Shown here: positions 49,501-61,808 of the stretch, piece by piece
Numbering within the stretch: the first letter of the stretch is position 1
How the letters are laid out: each line of letters starts with the position of its first letter
Assembly: GCA_012295275.1 (NCBI GenBank)
Contig: CM022679.1
Location: forward strand, 13,596,145-13,660,144
Reading direction: 5' to 3'
Length of the DNA stretch: 64,000 nt
DNA from: Chrysomallon squamiferum
Taxonomy: Eukaryota; Mollusca; Gastropoda; Neomphalida; Peltospiridae
The notes under the pieces: generated by a model
What the model was told of the DNA's origin: nothing
The model's database searches: none
Seen by the model: only the letters and a program-made list of their open reading frames with translations
Program-made: the position numbers and the translations under genes

Positions 49501-52500
49501 GGATTTACTATTAACTTGGAAATTAGAACTATTTATATCGCTTACGCGACACGTGATTATTTTGTCTGAATAAATCTGAACACACGTCATTTCACGCTTG
49601 GAACCTTGCCTCTACGTACTATTAAGTTATTGTTTGTTCAACTATTCGATCGCGACAGCCTTCTCTCAATCCAATTTCCATCCAGAAAGAATACATTTTA
49701 CAATTCACTCATAACTATACCGAACCTAGCCTACATTTTTCTACTGTTCCTTTTTCTCAACATATACCGTATGAAATTTGTTTAATTCATTTTTGTCTGT
49801 ATATCGTTCTTAGATTATTATATTACCGTATTAAATAGATGTTATGTGTTCTAAAATTTAATGGTTTGGTAAATTTGAGGGTTAATATTTAGATTCGCGA
49901 CTTCCCAAACTTTTGTATTAACTCTATTGCTCTATGAAATAGAGTGTCACATGTAAATTATTAAAAATATTGTATGGAATTAATTACCTGCATACTGTCT
50001 GTATAATGTGTCTACGAATTATGAACGTTCTGGGAATATCTGAGGTAAATAATGACACGGCAAAATAACGTTTTCTATATTTTCGAAAGAAATTAAAAGA
50101 GTAATAATAAAATACAAAATAAAAAATAAATAAAAATAAAAATAAAAATAAAATAAAGACATAATTTCCGGTATGGATTTACTTTTAATTTGGAAAATAG
50201 AACTATTTATATCGCTTACGCAACACGTCATTATTTTGTCTGAATAAAGCTGAACACACGTCATTTTCCGCTTGAAACCTTGCCACTACGCACTCTTAAC
50301 TTATTCTGTGTTCAACTACACGATTGCGGCAGTCCTATATCAATCCAATTTCCATCAAGGTAAGAATACAATTTACAATTCACCTATAACTATACCCAAC
50401 CTCGTCTACATTTTCATTCCTTCCTTTTTCTTAACATATATCGTATGAAATTTGTTTAATTTGTTTTTGTCTGTATATTGTTCTTATATTATTATATTAC
50501 CGTATTAAATAAATTTATGTGTTCTTAATTTTAATGTTTTGGTACATTTGAGGGTTAATATTTAGATTCGCGATTTCACAGACTTTTGTATTAACTCTTT
50601 TGCTCTATGAAATCGGGTGTCACCTGTAAATTATTAAAAATATTGTATAGAATTAATTAGCTGCATACTTTATGTAAAATCTGTCTGCGAAATATGAACG
50701 TTGTGAGAATATCTAAGGTAAATAATGACACGGCAAAATAACGTTTTCTGTATTTTCGAAAGAAATTAAAAGAGTAATAATAAAATACAAAATAATAAAT
50801 AAATAAATAAATAAAAATAAAATAAAATAAAGACATATAATTTCCGGTATGGATTTACTTTTAATTTGGAAAATAGAACTATTTATATCGCTTACGCGAC
50901 ACGTGATTATTTTGTCTGAATAAAGCTGAACACACGTCATTTTCCGCTTGAAACCTTGCCTCTACGTACCATTAACTTATTCTGTGTTCAACTACACGAT
51001 TGTGGCAGTCCTATCTCAATCCAATTTCCATCAAGGTAAGAATACAATTTAGAATTCACCTATAACTATACCCAACCTCGTCTACATTTTCATTCCTTCC
51101 TTTTTCTTAACATATATCGTATGAAATTTGTTTAATTTGTTTTTGTCTGTATATTGTTCTTAGATTATTATATTACCGTATTAAATAGATATTATGTGTT
51201 CTAAAGTTTAATGTTTTGGTAAATTTGAAGGATAATATTTAGATTCTCGAATTCCCAGACTTTTGTATGAACTCTTTTGGTCTATGAAATCGAGTGTCAC
51301 CTGTAAATTATTAAAAATATTGGTTAGAATTAATTACCTGCATACTTTCTGTAAAATCTATCTACGAAATATGAACGTTGTGAGAATATCTAAGGTAAAT
51401 AATGACACGGCAAAATAACTTTTTGGATATTTTCGAAAGAAAAAAAAAATAAAATAAAATAAAATAAAATAAAATACCCCAAAACAACAACAAAACAACA
51501 ACAAATAAATAAATAAATAAAAATAAAAATAAAATAAAATAAAGACGTGCAATTTCCGGTATGGATTTACTTTTAATTTGGAAAATAGAACTATTTATAT
51601 CGCTTACGCGACACGTGATTATTTTGTGTGAAAAAAGCTGAACACACGTCGTTTCCCGCTTGAAACCTTGCCTCTACGTACTATTAAGTTATTCTGTGTT
51701 CAACTATACGATCGCGGCAGACCCCTCTCAATCCAATTTATATCAAGGTAACAATTTATTTTACAATTCACTCATAACTATACCCAACGTAGTCTACATT
51801 TTTCTTCCGTTCCTTTTTCTTAACATATACCGGATGAAATTTGTTTAATTTGTTTTTGTCTGTATATTGTTCGTAGATTGTTGTATTTCCGTATTAAATA
51901 AATGTTATGTGTTCTTAAGTTTAATGTTTTGGTAAATTTGAGGGTTAATATTTAGATAATCGATTTCCCAGACTTTTGTATTAACTCTATTGCTCTGTGA
52001 AATCGAGTTTCACCTGTAAATTATTAAAAATATTGTATAGAATTAATTATCTCCGTACTGTCTGTATAATCTGTCTGCGAAATATGAACGTTGTGAGAAT
52101 ATCTAAGGTAAATAATGACACGGCAAAATAACGTTTTGTATATTTTCGAAAGAAATTAAAAAATAATAATAATAACATACAAAAAAATACCAAATAAAAA
52201 AATAAAAATAAAAAAAAACTAAAATAAAGTAAAATAAAAACGTGCAATTTCCGGTATGGATTGATTTTTAACTTGGAAATTCCGAACTATTTATATCACT
52301 TACTTGACACGTGATTATTTTGTCTGAATAAATCTGAACACACGTCATTTCCCGATTGAAACCTTGCCTCTAAGTACTATTAAGTTATTCTGTGTTCAAC
52401 TATACGATCGCGTCAGCCCTCTCTCAATCCAGTTTCCATCAAGGTAACAATTCATTTTACAATTCACTCATAACTATACCCAACGTAGTCTACATTTTTC

Positions 52501-53250
52501 TTCCGTTCCTTTTTCTTAACATATATCGTATGAAATGTGTTTAATTTGTTTTTGTCTTTATATTGTTGCTAGATTGTTATATTTCCGTATTAAATAAATG
52601 TTATGTGTTCTTAAGTTTAATGTTTTGGTAAATTTGAGGGTTAATATTTAGATTCGCGACATCCCAGAATTTTGTATTAACTCTTTTGCTCTATGAAATC
52701 GAATGTCACCTGTAAATTATTAAAAATATTGTATAGAATTAATTACCTGCAGACTGTCTGTATAATGTGTCTACGAAGTATGAACGTTGTGAGAGTATCT
52801 AAGGTAAATAATGACATGGCAAAATAACGTTTTGTATATTTTCGAATCAATCCAATTTCCATTAAGATAAACAATAAAATTCAAAATTCATCAATTTACC
52901 CAACGTAGTCTACATTTTTTTCTTCCGTTCCTTTTTCCTAAATATAAAATAAAATAAATTTGTTTAATTTGTTTTTGTCTGTATATTCTTCTGTATTATA
53001 ATATTTCCGTATTAAATAAATGTTATGTGTTCTTAAGTTTAATGTTTTGACAAATTTGAGGGTTAATATTTAGATTCGCGACATCCCAGAATTTTGTATT
53101 AACTCTTTTGCTCTATGAAATCGAATGTCACCTGTAAATTATTAAAAATATTGTATAGAATTAATTACCTGCAGACTGTCTGTATAATGTGTCTACGAAA
53201 TATGAACGTTGTGAGAAAATCTAAGGTAAATAATGTCATGGCAAAATAAC
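49500..53250. repeat. Tandem array of about 0.67-0.71-kb units
   Basis: The landmark gattattttgtctgaataaa (or close variant) recurs at about 49555, 50228, 50905, 51617 and 52311, spacings 673, 677, 712 and 694. A partial sixth unit starts near 52845. Each unit holds a TATA-like actatttatatc, usually CACGTG, an exon-like stretch and (in four) CAAG|gtaa donors near 50358, 51035, 51748 and 52442, followed by the cccaacgtagtctacattttt and gagggttaat landmarks. Donors in the first and the partial sixth unit are mutated. Confidence 0.8.
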
Positions 53251-53525
53251 GTTTTCTATATTTTGGAATGAAATTAAAAAAATAGAATAAATAAATAAAA
53301 TGAAAATAAAAATACAAATACAAATACAATTAAAAATAAATAAATTAAAAAATAAATTAATAAATAAATAAATAAATAGTAATGATAATAATAATAATAA
53401 AAGTAATACATAAATAAATAAATTAAATAAACAATAATAAAATATGTAAATGAAAATATGTTTCATAAATATAAATTGTAGTGAATATATTAAATAAATA
53501 AATCGTACAATGACGTATGGGGTCA

Positions 53526-53747
53526 CCTCACTGTGCCCGAACCTATTGTTATATATTACTTAAGCAGTCAAGGATAGCAAATGATAAAACAGTAGGGGAT
53601 TACAGTATAGTTTATTTTCCAAAAGACCAACAATGTTTTACAGTCGAACAAAATGGGAGATGGAATCAGCATATTCTGTTGCAGGTTACTGCCATGTGAA
53701 GAGGAACATTTGCTGTAGGCGTATGTCAGACTGCGGGCACAGTGAGG
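53526..53747. mobile_element. 222-bp MITE, copy 4
   Basis: Perfect 14-bp ends. It has an internal 8-9-bp deletion (caatgttttacag instead of caatggattaacattttacag). Confidence 0.75.
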
Positions 53748-53964
53748 TTAAACCTGTAACAACACAAGTGTAAACTATTAAAGTGTATCTGTGGGTCTGA
53801 TAAATGGTGTGATAAAATTCTTAATACTTATATTACTGTTTTGATTGGCGTACTGTCCCTAATAGCAAAATTTAATAATAAAATTTTCACTTTCCAATTA
53901 TGTTATTAAATATTTAATATACATTACAAAAATAATCTTACTTGGAAGGATTGTTATTGAAATA

Positions 53965-54735
53965 CAGTGATACCTTCGTTCAATGACCGAGCTCGTATCT
54001 CAATTTGCTGGTATATAAAATTTATTTTCCCAACTGAAATTAATTGTTATATCATTAATCCATTCCAGTCCCCCATAAAACCATCCCGTGTTGTTTTATT
54101 TATTTATTTTTTGATTTTATTTTTTTTTATATTTTTTGATTTTTTTTTTTTTTGGTAACCTGTTTTTATATAAGAAAAATGTATTTATAAATGACAAATG
54201 TATAAAAGAAATAAAAGAGAATGAAAAGAAATAAATTAGTTTTGTAAAGTGGATTTATCTTGGAGATCAGTAAATTATTTTAACGCCTTTGGCTGGAGTT
54301 ACAGCCTTTATACATTCCTTCAGCTTCAGTATGGTACATATCGTAGAAGTACTACACTCGTACTGCCTAGCCAAGTCGATTTATTCAATGGACATCATCC
54401 GCTTCTTTTTCTCAGCGCAGTCCACTGCACTGACTTTCTTAGGATCCATGGACAGAAAAAAGATATTTGGCGAAATACTGCAAAAAAGGCGAACACAACA
54501 CAACAGAGATTTTCCGCGGCGAGGTAACCACGTGAAGTAAAGAAGTGAGACTTGGGATGCTGGTCGGATTTATCTTGTTAGTTGCACCAACTAGCGGCGG
54601 CGTATCTGAAGCTCGCTCGTAACTCGGGTTTTGGCTCACAACTCAAAGCAAAAACCGACCGGGCAGCTGCTCGTAACTCAAAAAACTCGTATTAAAACTT
54701 GTAAGTTGGGGCACTCGTATGTCGAGGTACCGCTG
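53965..54735. mobile_element. Tc1/mariner-type non-autonomous element with TA duplication
   Basis: The left end is CAGTGATACCTTCGTTCAAT. The right end, reverse complemented, is CAGCGGTACCTCGACATACG. It is flanked by TA at 53963-53964 and 54736-54737. The paralogous sites at about 31675 and 62160 read gaaaTAttaat with nothing inserted, so the ends are certain. The interior is GC-richer than its surroundings; open frames at 54249-54527 and nearby overlap each other, match no transposase motif I can see and are probably decayed. Confidence 0.85.
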
Positions 54736-55276
54736 TATTAATTTCTTTAAAGGAAATAAAATCTGTATCACTAGATCTCTCATATTATTCCCCCCCCCTA
54801 TACACCATAAGTAACACATCCTTTACAAGAACTTTGTATATATCTATGGGAAATTGATGAAACTGAAAATATACTAAAACAGTGGATAAAGGAAAAGAGA
54901 TTTCAAGTTATTATTAACTTACTGTTTTGGGCAACCTCTCTTCAGTAAAAAAACAACATAACACAATACATCTGAACGCCGCCATTTTAACTAATCACTG
55001 TTGAGGTATCCTCACAAAAGTTATATGGTCAATAATCATACAATTTGGAAAGCAGTCAAGTTGTAAGTAAGCTGGGCACCCTGTGTGGACAGCATGTGTT
55101 CAGGTTACTTCAATTATATGGAGATGTTGCTTTTAAATAGGAGAAGGACTATGAAGGAGACATGTTTTCATATAGCAATGAGATATAAAAAAATATTCTT
55201 TTTTAACAAAATTCCAGTTGTGAAATACTGTTATCAAATTATAGAGTTTATTTAATTAGTAGCTTTTGAGACATTT

Positions 55277-55278
<2 letters not shown>

Positions 55279-55341
<63 letters not shown>
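55279..55341. repeat. (TA)n microsatellite
   Basis: About 31 TA units. Confidence 0.95.
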
Positions 55342-55345
<4 letters not shown>

Positions 55346-55852
55346 TGGAATGTCCAATCATGCCATGCTGATTTTATTGTAACGGTTTGTAATTTTATTT
55401 GAGATGTTTATTATTATTATTACTGTTATTGCTATATTTTATTTATTTATCTATTGATATAATATTTTTAATTGATCAAGTTTGATCTAAAACTACCATT
55501 TGTTAACTTATACTCATGAACTGAATATCTTACAAAATAATATGTCTATGCCATTATTTTATAGTTAATTAGAAACGGTAAATAAAAACAAAATGATTAA
55601 AAAAAAAAAATCTTTTTGAATGGTTCGTAATGTCTTTACTTAATGTACTTTGTCATTAATTTACAGAACTTATAAAAAGTAATATAAATAAATAAATAAA
55701 TAAATAAAATATAGAAATAATAATTAACATCTATTAAAAATATATATATATATATAAAACGTAAAAAATAAAAATTATAATTTGTGATATGGATTTATTT
55801 TTAACTTAGAAATTTATATCACTTACGAGACATGTGATTCTTTTCTTTTTAG

Positions 55853-55915
55853 ATAAATCTGAAAATACCGTCACTACCGACATGCCTCCAGATATTATTA
55901 ATTTATTCCGTCAAG
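55853..55915 (+). pseudogene. Family-2 exon-like stretch with intact acceptor
   Basis: Preceded by ttcttttctttttag. It is 63 nt, open in phase 1-1: x-K-S-E-N-T-V-T-T-D-M-P-P-D, then L-F-R-Q. The donor position reads CAAG|ATAAGAG, where other family-2 copies have CAAG|GTAAG. It is shorter than the equivalent stretch elsewhere (about 117 nt). It sits about 580 bp upstream of the copy D transmembrane exon and matches its phase, so a former stalk exon is possible. The broken donor argues that it is not used. Confidence 0.4.
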
Positions 55916-56297
55916 ATAAGAGTAAATTTTACAACTGCACCCGAAACTATACCCAACGTAGTTTATATTTTTCTATTGTTCCTTTTTCTTAACATATATC
56001 GTATGACATTTGTTTAATTTGTTTTTGTCTGATTATTTTTCTTAGGTTATTATATTACTGTATTATGTATGTGTTACGTGTACTAAAGTTTAATGTTTTG
56101 GTAAATTTTAGAGTTAATATTTAGATTCGCGAATTATAAAGGTTTCTAATATTTGTATGTTTTAAAATGTTTCTAGACTACATGATACTATATTTTATAA
56201 CAGTACTATAACAAAAAGTAAGGCTTATTATTATTACAGACAGAAAATAATAAATGTTTGTGTGTTTATATCTGTGTTAATGTGTGCGAGTGTATGA

Positions 56298-56347
<50 letters not shown>

Positions 56348-56491
56348 TTATGTATTTGTATATCAGGATTTACGTATGTATGTATGTATATATATATGTA
56401 TTACGGCGGTTTGCTTGATAAAAATGCTAATTTTATAGTTGCGTTTATAGGTACTTGTTACAAAGTTCTGACTTTATTTCGTATCTCTCAG

Positions 56492-56662
56492 AGAATTCCG
56501 AAGACTTTTATACAACACTTTTCATAGTATGTCTAACAGCAGTAGTACTACTATCAGCGGCAGGTATAGCGTATTTCGTAATATTGTTTAAAAGCAAACA
56601 TGACGTTGATATTGCGAAAAATGAAGACGAAACAAGACTAATGAAAAAAGAAAAAATAGCAA
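56492..56662 (+). pseudogene. Transmembrane exon, copy D, shifted acceptor
   Basis: The usual acceptor tttcag|AT is mutated to tttcgtat, but tatctctcag nine bases later is a good acceptor and keeps phase 1 (G|AG AAT TCC). The span (FIVCLTAVVLLSAAG...) and basic stop (KSKHD) are intact. The exon ends GCAA|gtgagt instead of GCAG. Total 171 nt: three codons lost at the start, three more inside. Confidence 0.55.
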
Positions 56663-57703
56663 GTGAGTTCCAAGTCGTATATTTCCAGTTAACAACATTT
56701 AGAAAAAACCCATCTACACACACAGATACAAACCTCACTCCACACACACACGCACACCAAAGACACATACGCACCCAAACAGATACACACTCACACACAC
56801 ACAGACAGACAAACACACACATACACCTACACAACATTGCATATGAGTCTATTTGTATGATTTCCCATTACTCACTGTTTGCATATAAATATATTTAATG
56901 AATTTTGCTTCTTTTTTGACTGTGACAAGCATCCTTGAGACTAGCTTGATCCTATTAATATGTTAATCTTTTCATTCACTCACACATGTACACATCACTC
57001 ACTGACCCATCCATTCACTTACTGGCACCTGCACACACACAAAATACTGGAAATAATAATTATTGAATCATATTGGTCTTATTTACAAAATAACTTTTAA
57101 AGAAAGAATCTATGCTCATTTTATATAGTCAAATCTTTTTCTGATACCTTATAAAAAATCAGTCCTCATCGAAAGAAATGATGTCATCATCATTGATGCA
57201 AATAAAGGGAGAAAATTATAATACTCATCCAGTTTCGTGATAATATATTTTTACTGTCATACTTTATCATTAGTAAAGATTAGTTGTCATTTAATAAAGT
57301 AGAGGCCTACACTAAGGTCAAATTAAAGATCATTACTCTTAATCTGAACAAACAATATTAATTTGTGTAAAATGTTTTCGTTAATATCTTGCTGTCTCGT
57401 TGCAGTAACAGTATTAATTTTTGTTCAGTTCATAACAATTTCTGACTTATGCTATTATGTGTATTTCAGAATAATTATGAGAATAACATTAATGCTATCT
57501 AAAATTTGTAGATGAAATGTGATTTGTACGAGATGTACAATGAAACAGTAATTTCTGAATAGTTTATTTTTATAGTTTTAACAATGTTTATTTCTTTTAT
57601 TTATTTATTTATTTATTTATTTATTTTTTTTTTTCTTTTTTCTCATGGAGTTACACAAGTGACTAATAAAAGATATGAGTATATTCAGTTTTAATATTTC
57701 TAG

Positions 57704-57873
57704 GGTACAAGATGGTGTTGCAGAACGTGTGTGCTGAATCACAGACAGAGGCAGGAGATGGAGCTGGGGACACAGATACAACAACGGGAACATCCACTGC
57801 AGCAGTGATGAAAAAGAAGAGGATGTTGATGCTAATAAACATCTCTACAGAAGAAGTTCTGGAATTGTGTTGA
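57704..57873 (+). pseudogene. Cytoplasmic exon, copy D, frameshifted
   Basis: The acceptor ttaatatttctag is intact. It follows copies B and C through QNVCAESQTEAGDGAGD, then the bases corresponding to tttgtgtcaggcagttcccaac of B are missing (22 nt), three more are lost in the Glu-rich run and one at gctaataaacatc. Homology continues out of frame past the stop to about 58080, where it breaks into the 3' flank. Confidence 0.65.
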
Positions 57874-57991
57874 GTCGGGTAATAAGTGAAATAGGCCAAG
57901 AGCATCCTGTTGGACAGAATTCCAGAAACACAAAAAAGAAACACTACTGATGTGACAGTTGCTGTTAATGATGATAATACCAAACATAGTA

Positions 57992-58056
57992 AGAACAAAT
58001 GTTTTCAAATGGATCTGATCATCAGAACAAATGTTTTCCAAATGGATCTGATCATC
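57992..58056. repeat. Tandem duplication of 32/33 bp in dead tail exon
   Basis: agaacaaatgttttcaaatg and its partner with one extra C stand head to tail. Copies A and C have the phrase once. Confidence 0.85.
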
Positions 58057-58136
58057 ATATTGAACTGAAACCAGTCATTCTAGGTATATGTATTATTATT
58101 ATATATTTGAATATTTTTCTGTTTTGGTATATGTTT

Positions 58137-58769
58137 GTTTTGAAGTGTTTGACTTATCAATATATAATGTATGTTTCAGTAATAATTATGTAGTGATCAC
58201 TGTAACAGTGTACATGAATTCATTCCAATTAATGGGGAGAAAATTTTTGGGATCCGAATGAGATCACAAATGTATCAGACTGCTTACTTAATCTAACAGA
58301 TTATTGTACAGGATAGATTATTGTTAAAAAATACCCCCAAAACCCACAAAGTACATGCTAGATGAATAATGTTTGTGAAAGTCAAACCATTTTATTTATC
58401 TTATTTTATTTTATTTCATTACAGTTTGTATATATATTATATTATATTATGTTTTACTTTATTTATTTATTTATTTATTTATTTATCTATTTATTTATTT
58501 GTTTTATTTTTATTTATTTAATAATTTAATTTTTAATTTAATTTATTTTATTTCAGTTTGTTTTTATATTTATTTTATTTTATTTTATTTCATTTTATTT
58601 TAATAATATTTATGAAAGTCATAAGATAAAGAAACTTAATCAGGTAGATGATGTCACCATTTGATATAGAGTGGCTAAATAATGATATTTATGGAGGTTA
58701 GAAGTATGATTTTTTATTGTTATTCCAGATAATGTGTCTAAGTTATTTGTTTAAGATTGTTTTATAAGG
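58137..58769. repeat. Duplicated 3' flank block, nearly identical to 4801-5431
   Basis: It begins at tttgaagtgtttgactt after a mosaic junction near 58081 and ends at ttttataa, after which D reads ggtacaattttttatg while A continues tgtacatgaatactg. Exon b, which precedes this block in A, is missing here. Confidence 0.85.
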
Positions 58770-58889
58770 TACAATTTTTTATGTTATACTTCTTCAAAAC
58801 TGATATTGTTAACAATACTTAACGGGTGGGGGACATGAAGAAATTTGTGATAAAAAGGTGGGGCATGGTACTAAAATGATTGGGAACAT

Positions 58890-59859
58890 TTAGATTCTAA
58901 ATTAAGTTTGTATAATGATATCATCAGATACCAGTGAAGCAGGCCACATTAAATCCACGTCAGAATATCCTTGATCTACCCATGGAATATTTTGGCTTAC
59001 AGATTATACCCGATCATACGCTCTTATGCTATTCATAAGTTGGTCCCTATTTAAATGTTCTTTACAAGATAACACGAATGACACGATACAGTCAGTTTAA
59101 ACCACGCACAATTCAGATAAGATCTTGAGAATGACTCGGATCACTTCAGAGATGTAATGAGGGTTTAGATATAATTATAGGTTTCTTTGATCATTTAACA
59201 ATAAACAAGAACATGGTTTAGATCATTTATTTGCTAAATCAGCATATCCATTTGCACTGAATGAAAAGCTCAGCAAAACAAATAAAAATAATACATGTAA
59301 ATGTTCGGAAGTTTTCATAAAATGTATGTCTGATCCATACTGTGTTATAATTTGTGACATAATTTTAGTTCTTGATTTGTAAAAAGATCTTGAACTTTCA
59401 GAATATTTAGCTTTTTTATAAATTGGTTCTGTGGGAGCAGCCAGAATTTACTCTATTATTATTATTATTTGTTGTTGTTGTTGTTGCACCATGTCTAGCG
59501 TTGCGTTTAGCGTTTAACCCTTTCACTCCTAGACTTTAAGCATGATAAAGATATCAAAGTTCGCTTAAAATTTTATTTTATTTTATTTTACTTTTCAATG
59601 GGGTCAGTACCGACGAAGCAAATTTAATGTTCAGTGAACAGATTACTTGTCCTTATTTCACTGTCATGGATTATGAGGCATTACACACTGTTAAAAAAAT
59701 CAATCACATAGGCAAACACACCTTATACAAAACCGTAACAATAAATAAACAAATTAATTCACTTACAGATTGACTGGTTGAGCAGCTGATTGATCTATCG
59801 ATGGATCTGCTGATTGACGAATTAATTTACCAGCTGATTAAACTAATCAAAATTAAAAA

Positions 59860-59896
<37 letters not shown>

Positions 59897-61770
59897 TAAT
59901 AATAAAAAAACCTACTTTCAGACTACAGGACCTGATACTAACCAGGTTATCGGAACTTAACAACTTTCTTATTCTTATTCTTTTCAGGTGCACAACTAAA
60001 CTTATCGTTTCAGGCTTGAAAAAGAGGAAATAAAAATTAAACAACGTAACACAGTTTGCCTACACTTGTAGATACATTCAGCACAAATTGACTACTAATG
60101 TCTTTAATTACTGATGTTGTTCACGTGTATGTAATATTTTTATAAACCGCCAAAAATATAAAATTAAAGAAATCTGGGATATGTTGGATGATAAAGAAAC
60201 AGCCAGCAAGGAGATGAAAATATCAAGAGCGCCCAAGAGCTGAACAGCAAATAGGACCTGACCGTCACGAATCTGGTTATGAAAAGAACAAACTGAACGA
60301 AAACAACAATAACGAGTTCGTTACGATTCCATCTGCTCGACTCTCTCTTTTGTCCTTTCTCTTTCCTTCCCCAAACTCTTTTCTGCGACACACATGTCCT
60401 CTGGCCTGTCAGAAAGCGTGTCCGTCGTAGACGTGCTTCACAACAGCTTGCTCTAATTAGCACGTTAATTTTTGTTCAGTCTGTAATTAAGCAGAGAAGG
60501 AAAAGGCCAACACGAGAGCACAGTCAGGCGGGGAAACCAATGTTTCTGAAATTACATTGTCTTTACGGACGACTATGGTAAGCATTTGTCTATTCTTATT
60601 TTGGTAGGGTGTAATGTGCATTTAACCTGAGTCAACATTTATTATACCTAAAATTTTAATTGTTTAATCTGTCCTCCGTGCAGATTCTTATTTTATCTTT
60701 GTTCCCCGAATGGCCTTACTCGTATCATTAAACAAAATTACTTAAATATATGTTGTATTGATTACATAGAGTATTATTATCAAGTCACCTCTAGATTATA
60801 ATTAAATAATTAACTTGTATCTTAACTTGTGTTGTGTTTATTTCTCTTGTGGATAGATAGACTTATTGATTTATATAGACTGCTGTCAATTTAGCGTTTA
60901 AATTCCTTGTTAGGTGGCCATTAAAGCACCTTGTTACCCTTAATGTAACATCTAAGATGTTTAATGTTTTATATACATACATAAATACTATATACATATA
61001 TACATACATACATATTTATTTTTTGTTTCTGTGAATGTTTTATATAGTCTAAGCTTCTTAAAATATATGCAGATAATTATAGTTGTTTTTAAATTTTATT
61101 ATTATTTCATGTATATATATATATAAAGTTACGAGTCAAGTCTTAATATTTGTGACATTTTCTATATTTTCGAAAGAAATTTAAAAAAAATATTTAAAAG
61201 TAATAAAAATAAATAAATAATATTAATAATATAAAATATAATAAAATAAAATAAATAAATAAATAAATAAATAATGATAAAATAATAATAAAAAAAATGT
61301 TTTATAAATTAAATAGTACTAAGTATATTAAATAAATAAATTGGTCGTTTATCTTGATCTTTAATAGTGTACCGTTTCTTTGTAATCTCTTATTTCGTAC
61401 AATGACGTATGGGGTCACCTCACTGTGCCCGAACCTATTGTTATATATTACTTAAGCAGTCAAGGATAGCAAATGATAAAACAGTAGGGGATTACAGTAT
61501 AGTTTATTTTCCAAAAGACCAACAATGCATTAACATTTTACAGTCCAACAAAATGGGAGATGGAATCAGCATATTCTGTTGCAGGTTACTAACATGACAA
61601 GAGGAACCATTGCTGTAGGCGTATGTCAGACTGCGGGCACAGTGAGGTTAAACCTGTAACAACACAAGTGTAAACTATTAAAGCTTACCTGTGGGTCTGA
61701 TAAATGTGTGATAAAATTCTTTATACTTAGATTAATGTTTTGATAGGCGAACGGTCTTTCATACCAAAGT

Positions 61771-61790
<20 letters not shown>
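58890..61790. repeat. Segmental duplication, partner 42905-46430
   Basis: Same landmarks as the partner with several deletions (for example sequence equivalent to 43500-43850 and three of four 77-bp repeats). No gene is called. Confidence 0.75.
61418..61647. mobile_element. 230-bp MITE, copy 5
   Basis: Perfect 14-bp ends CCTCACTGTGCCCG / CGGGCACAGTGAGG. Confidence 0.75.

Positions 61791-61808
<18 letters not shown>

Larger units (their letters stand above)
56135..57873 (+). pseudogene. Receptor copy D, 5'-truncated and frameshifted
   Basis: Family-2 sequence ends at about 56134 (attcgcgaat) and receptor intron sequence begins (tataaaggtttctaat). There is no CRD exon. The microexon is reduced to its last bases (acaaaaa|gtaagg, about 56211-56218). 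The transmembrane exon is 56492-56662 and the tail exon 57704-57873. The tail has a 22-nt and a 1-nt deletion that are not compensated, so it ends at TGA 57871-57873. The tyrosine of the ITIM-like site is changed (VLSRVI in the original frame). D cannot make the family protein. Confidence 0.7.

Noticed and set aside
53236-53526. 96-codon - strand frame rich in Phe, Leu and Ile
   Set aside because: Low-complexity A-rich sequence on the other strand; not conserved in the neighbouring tandem units.
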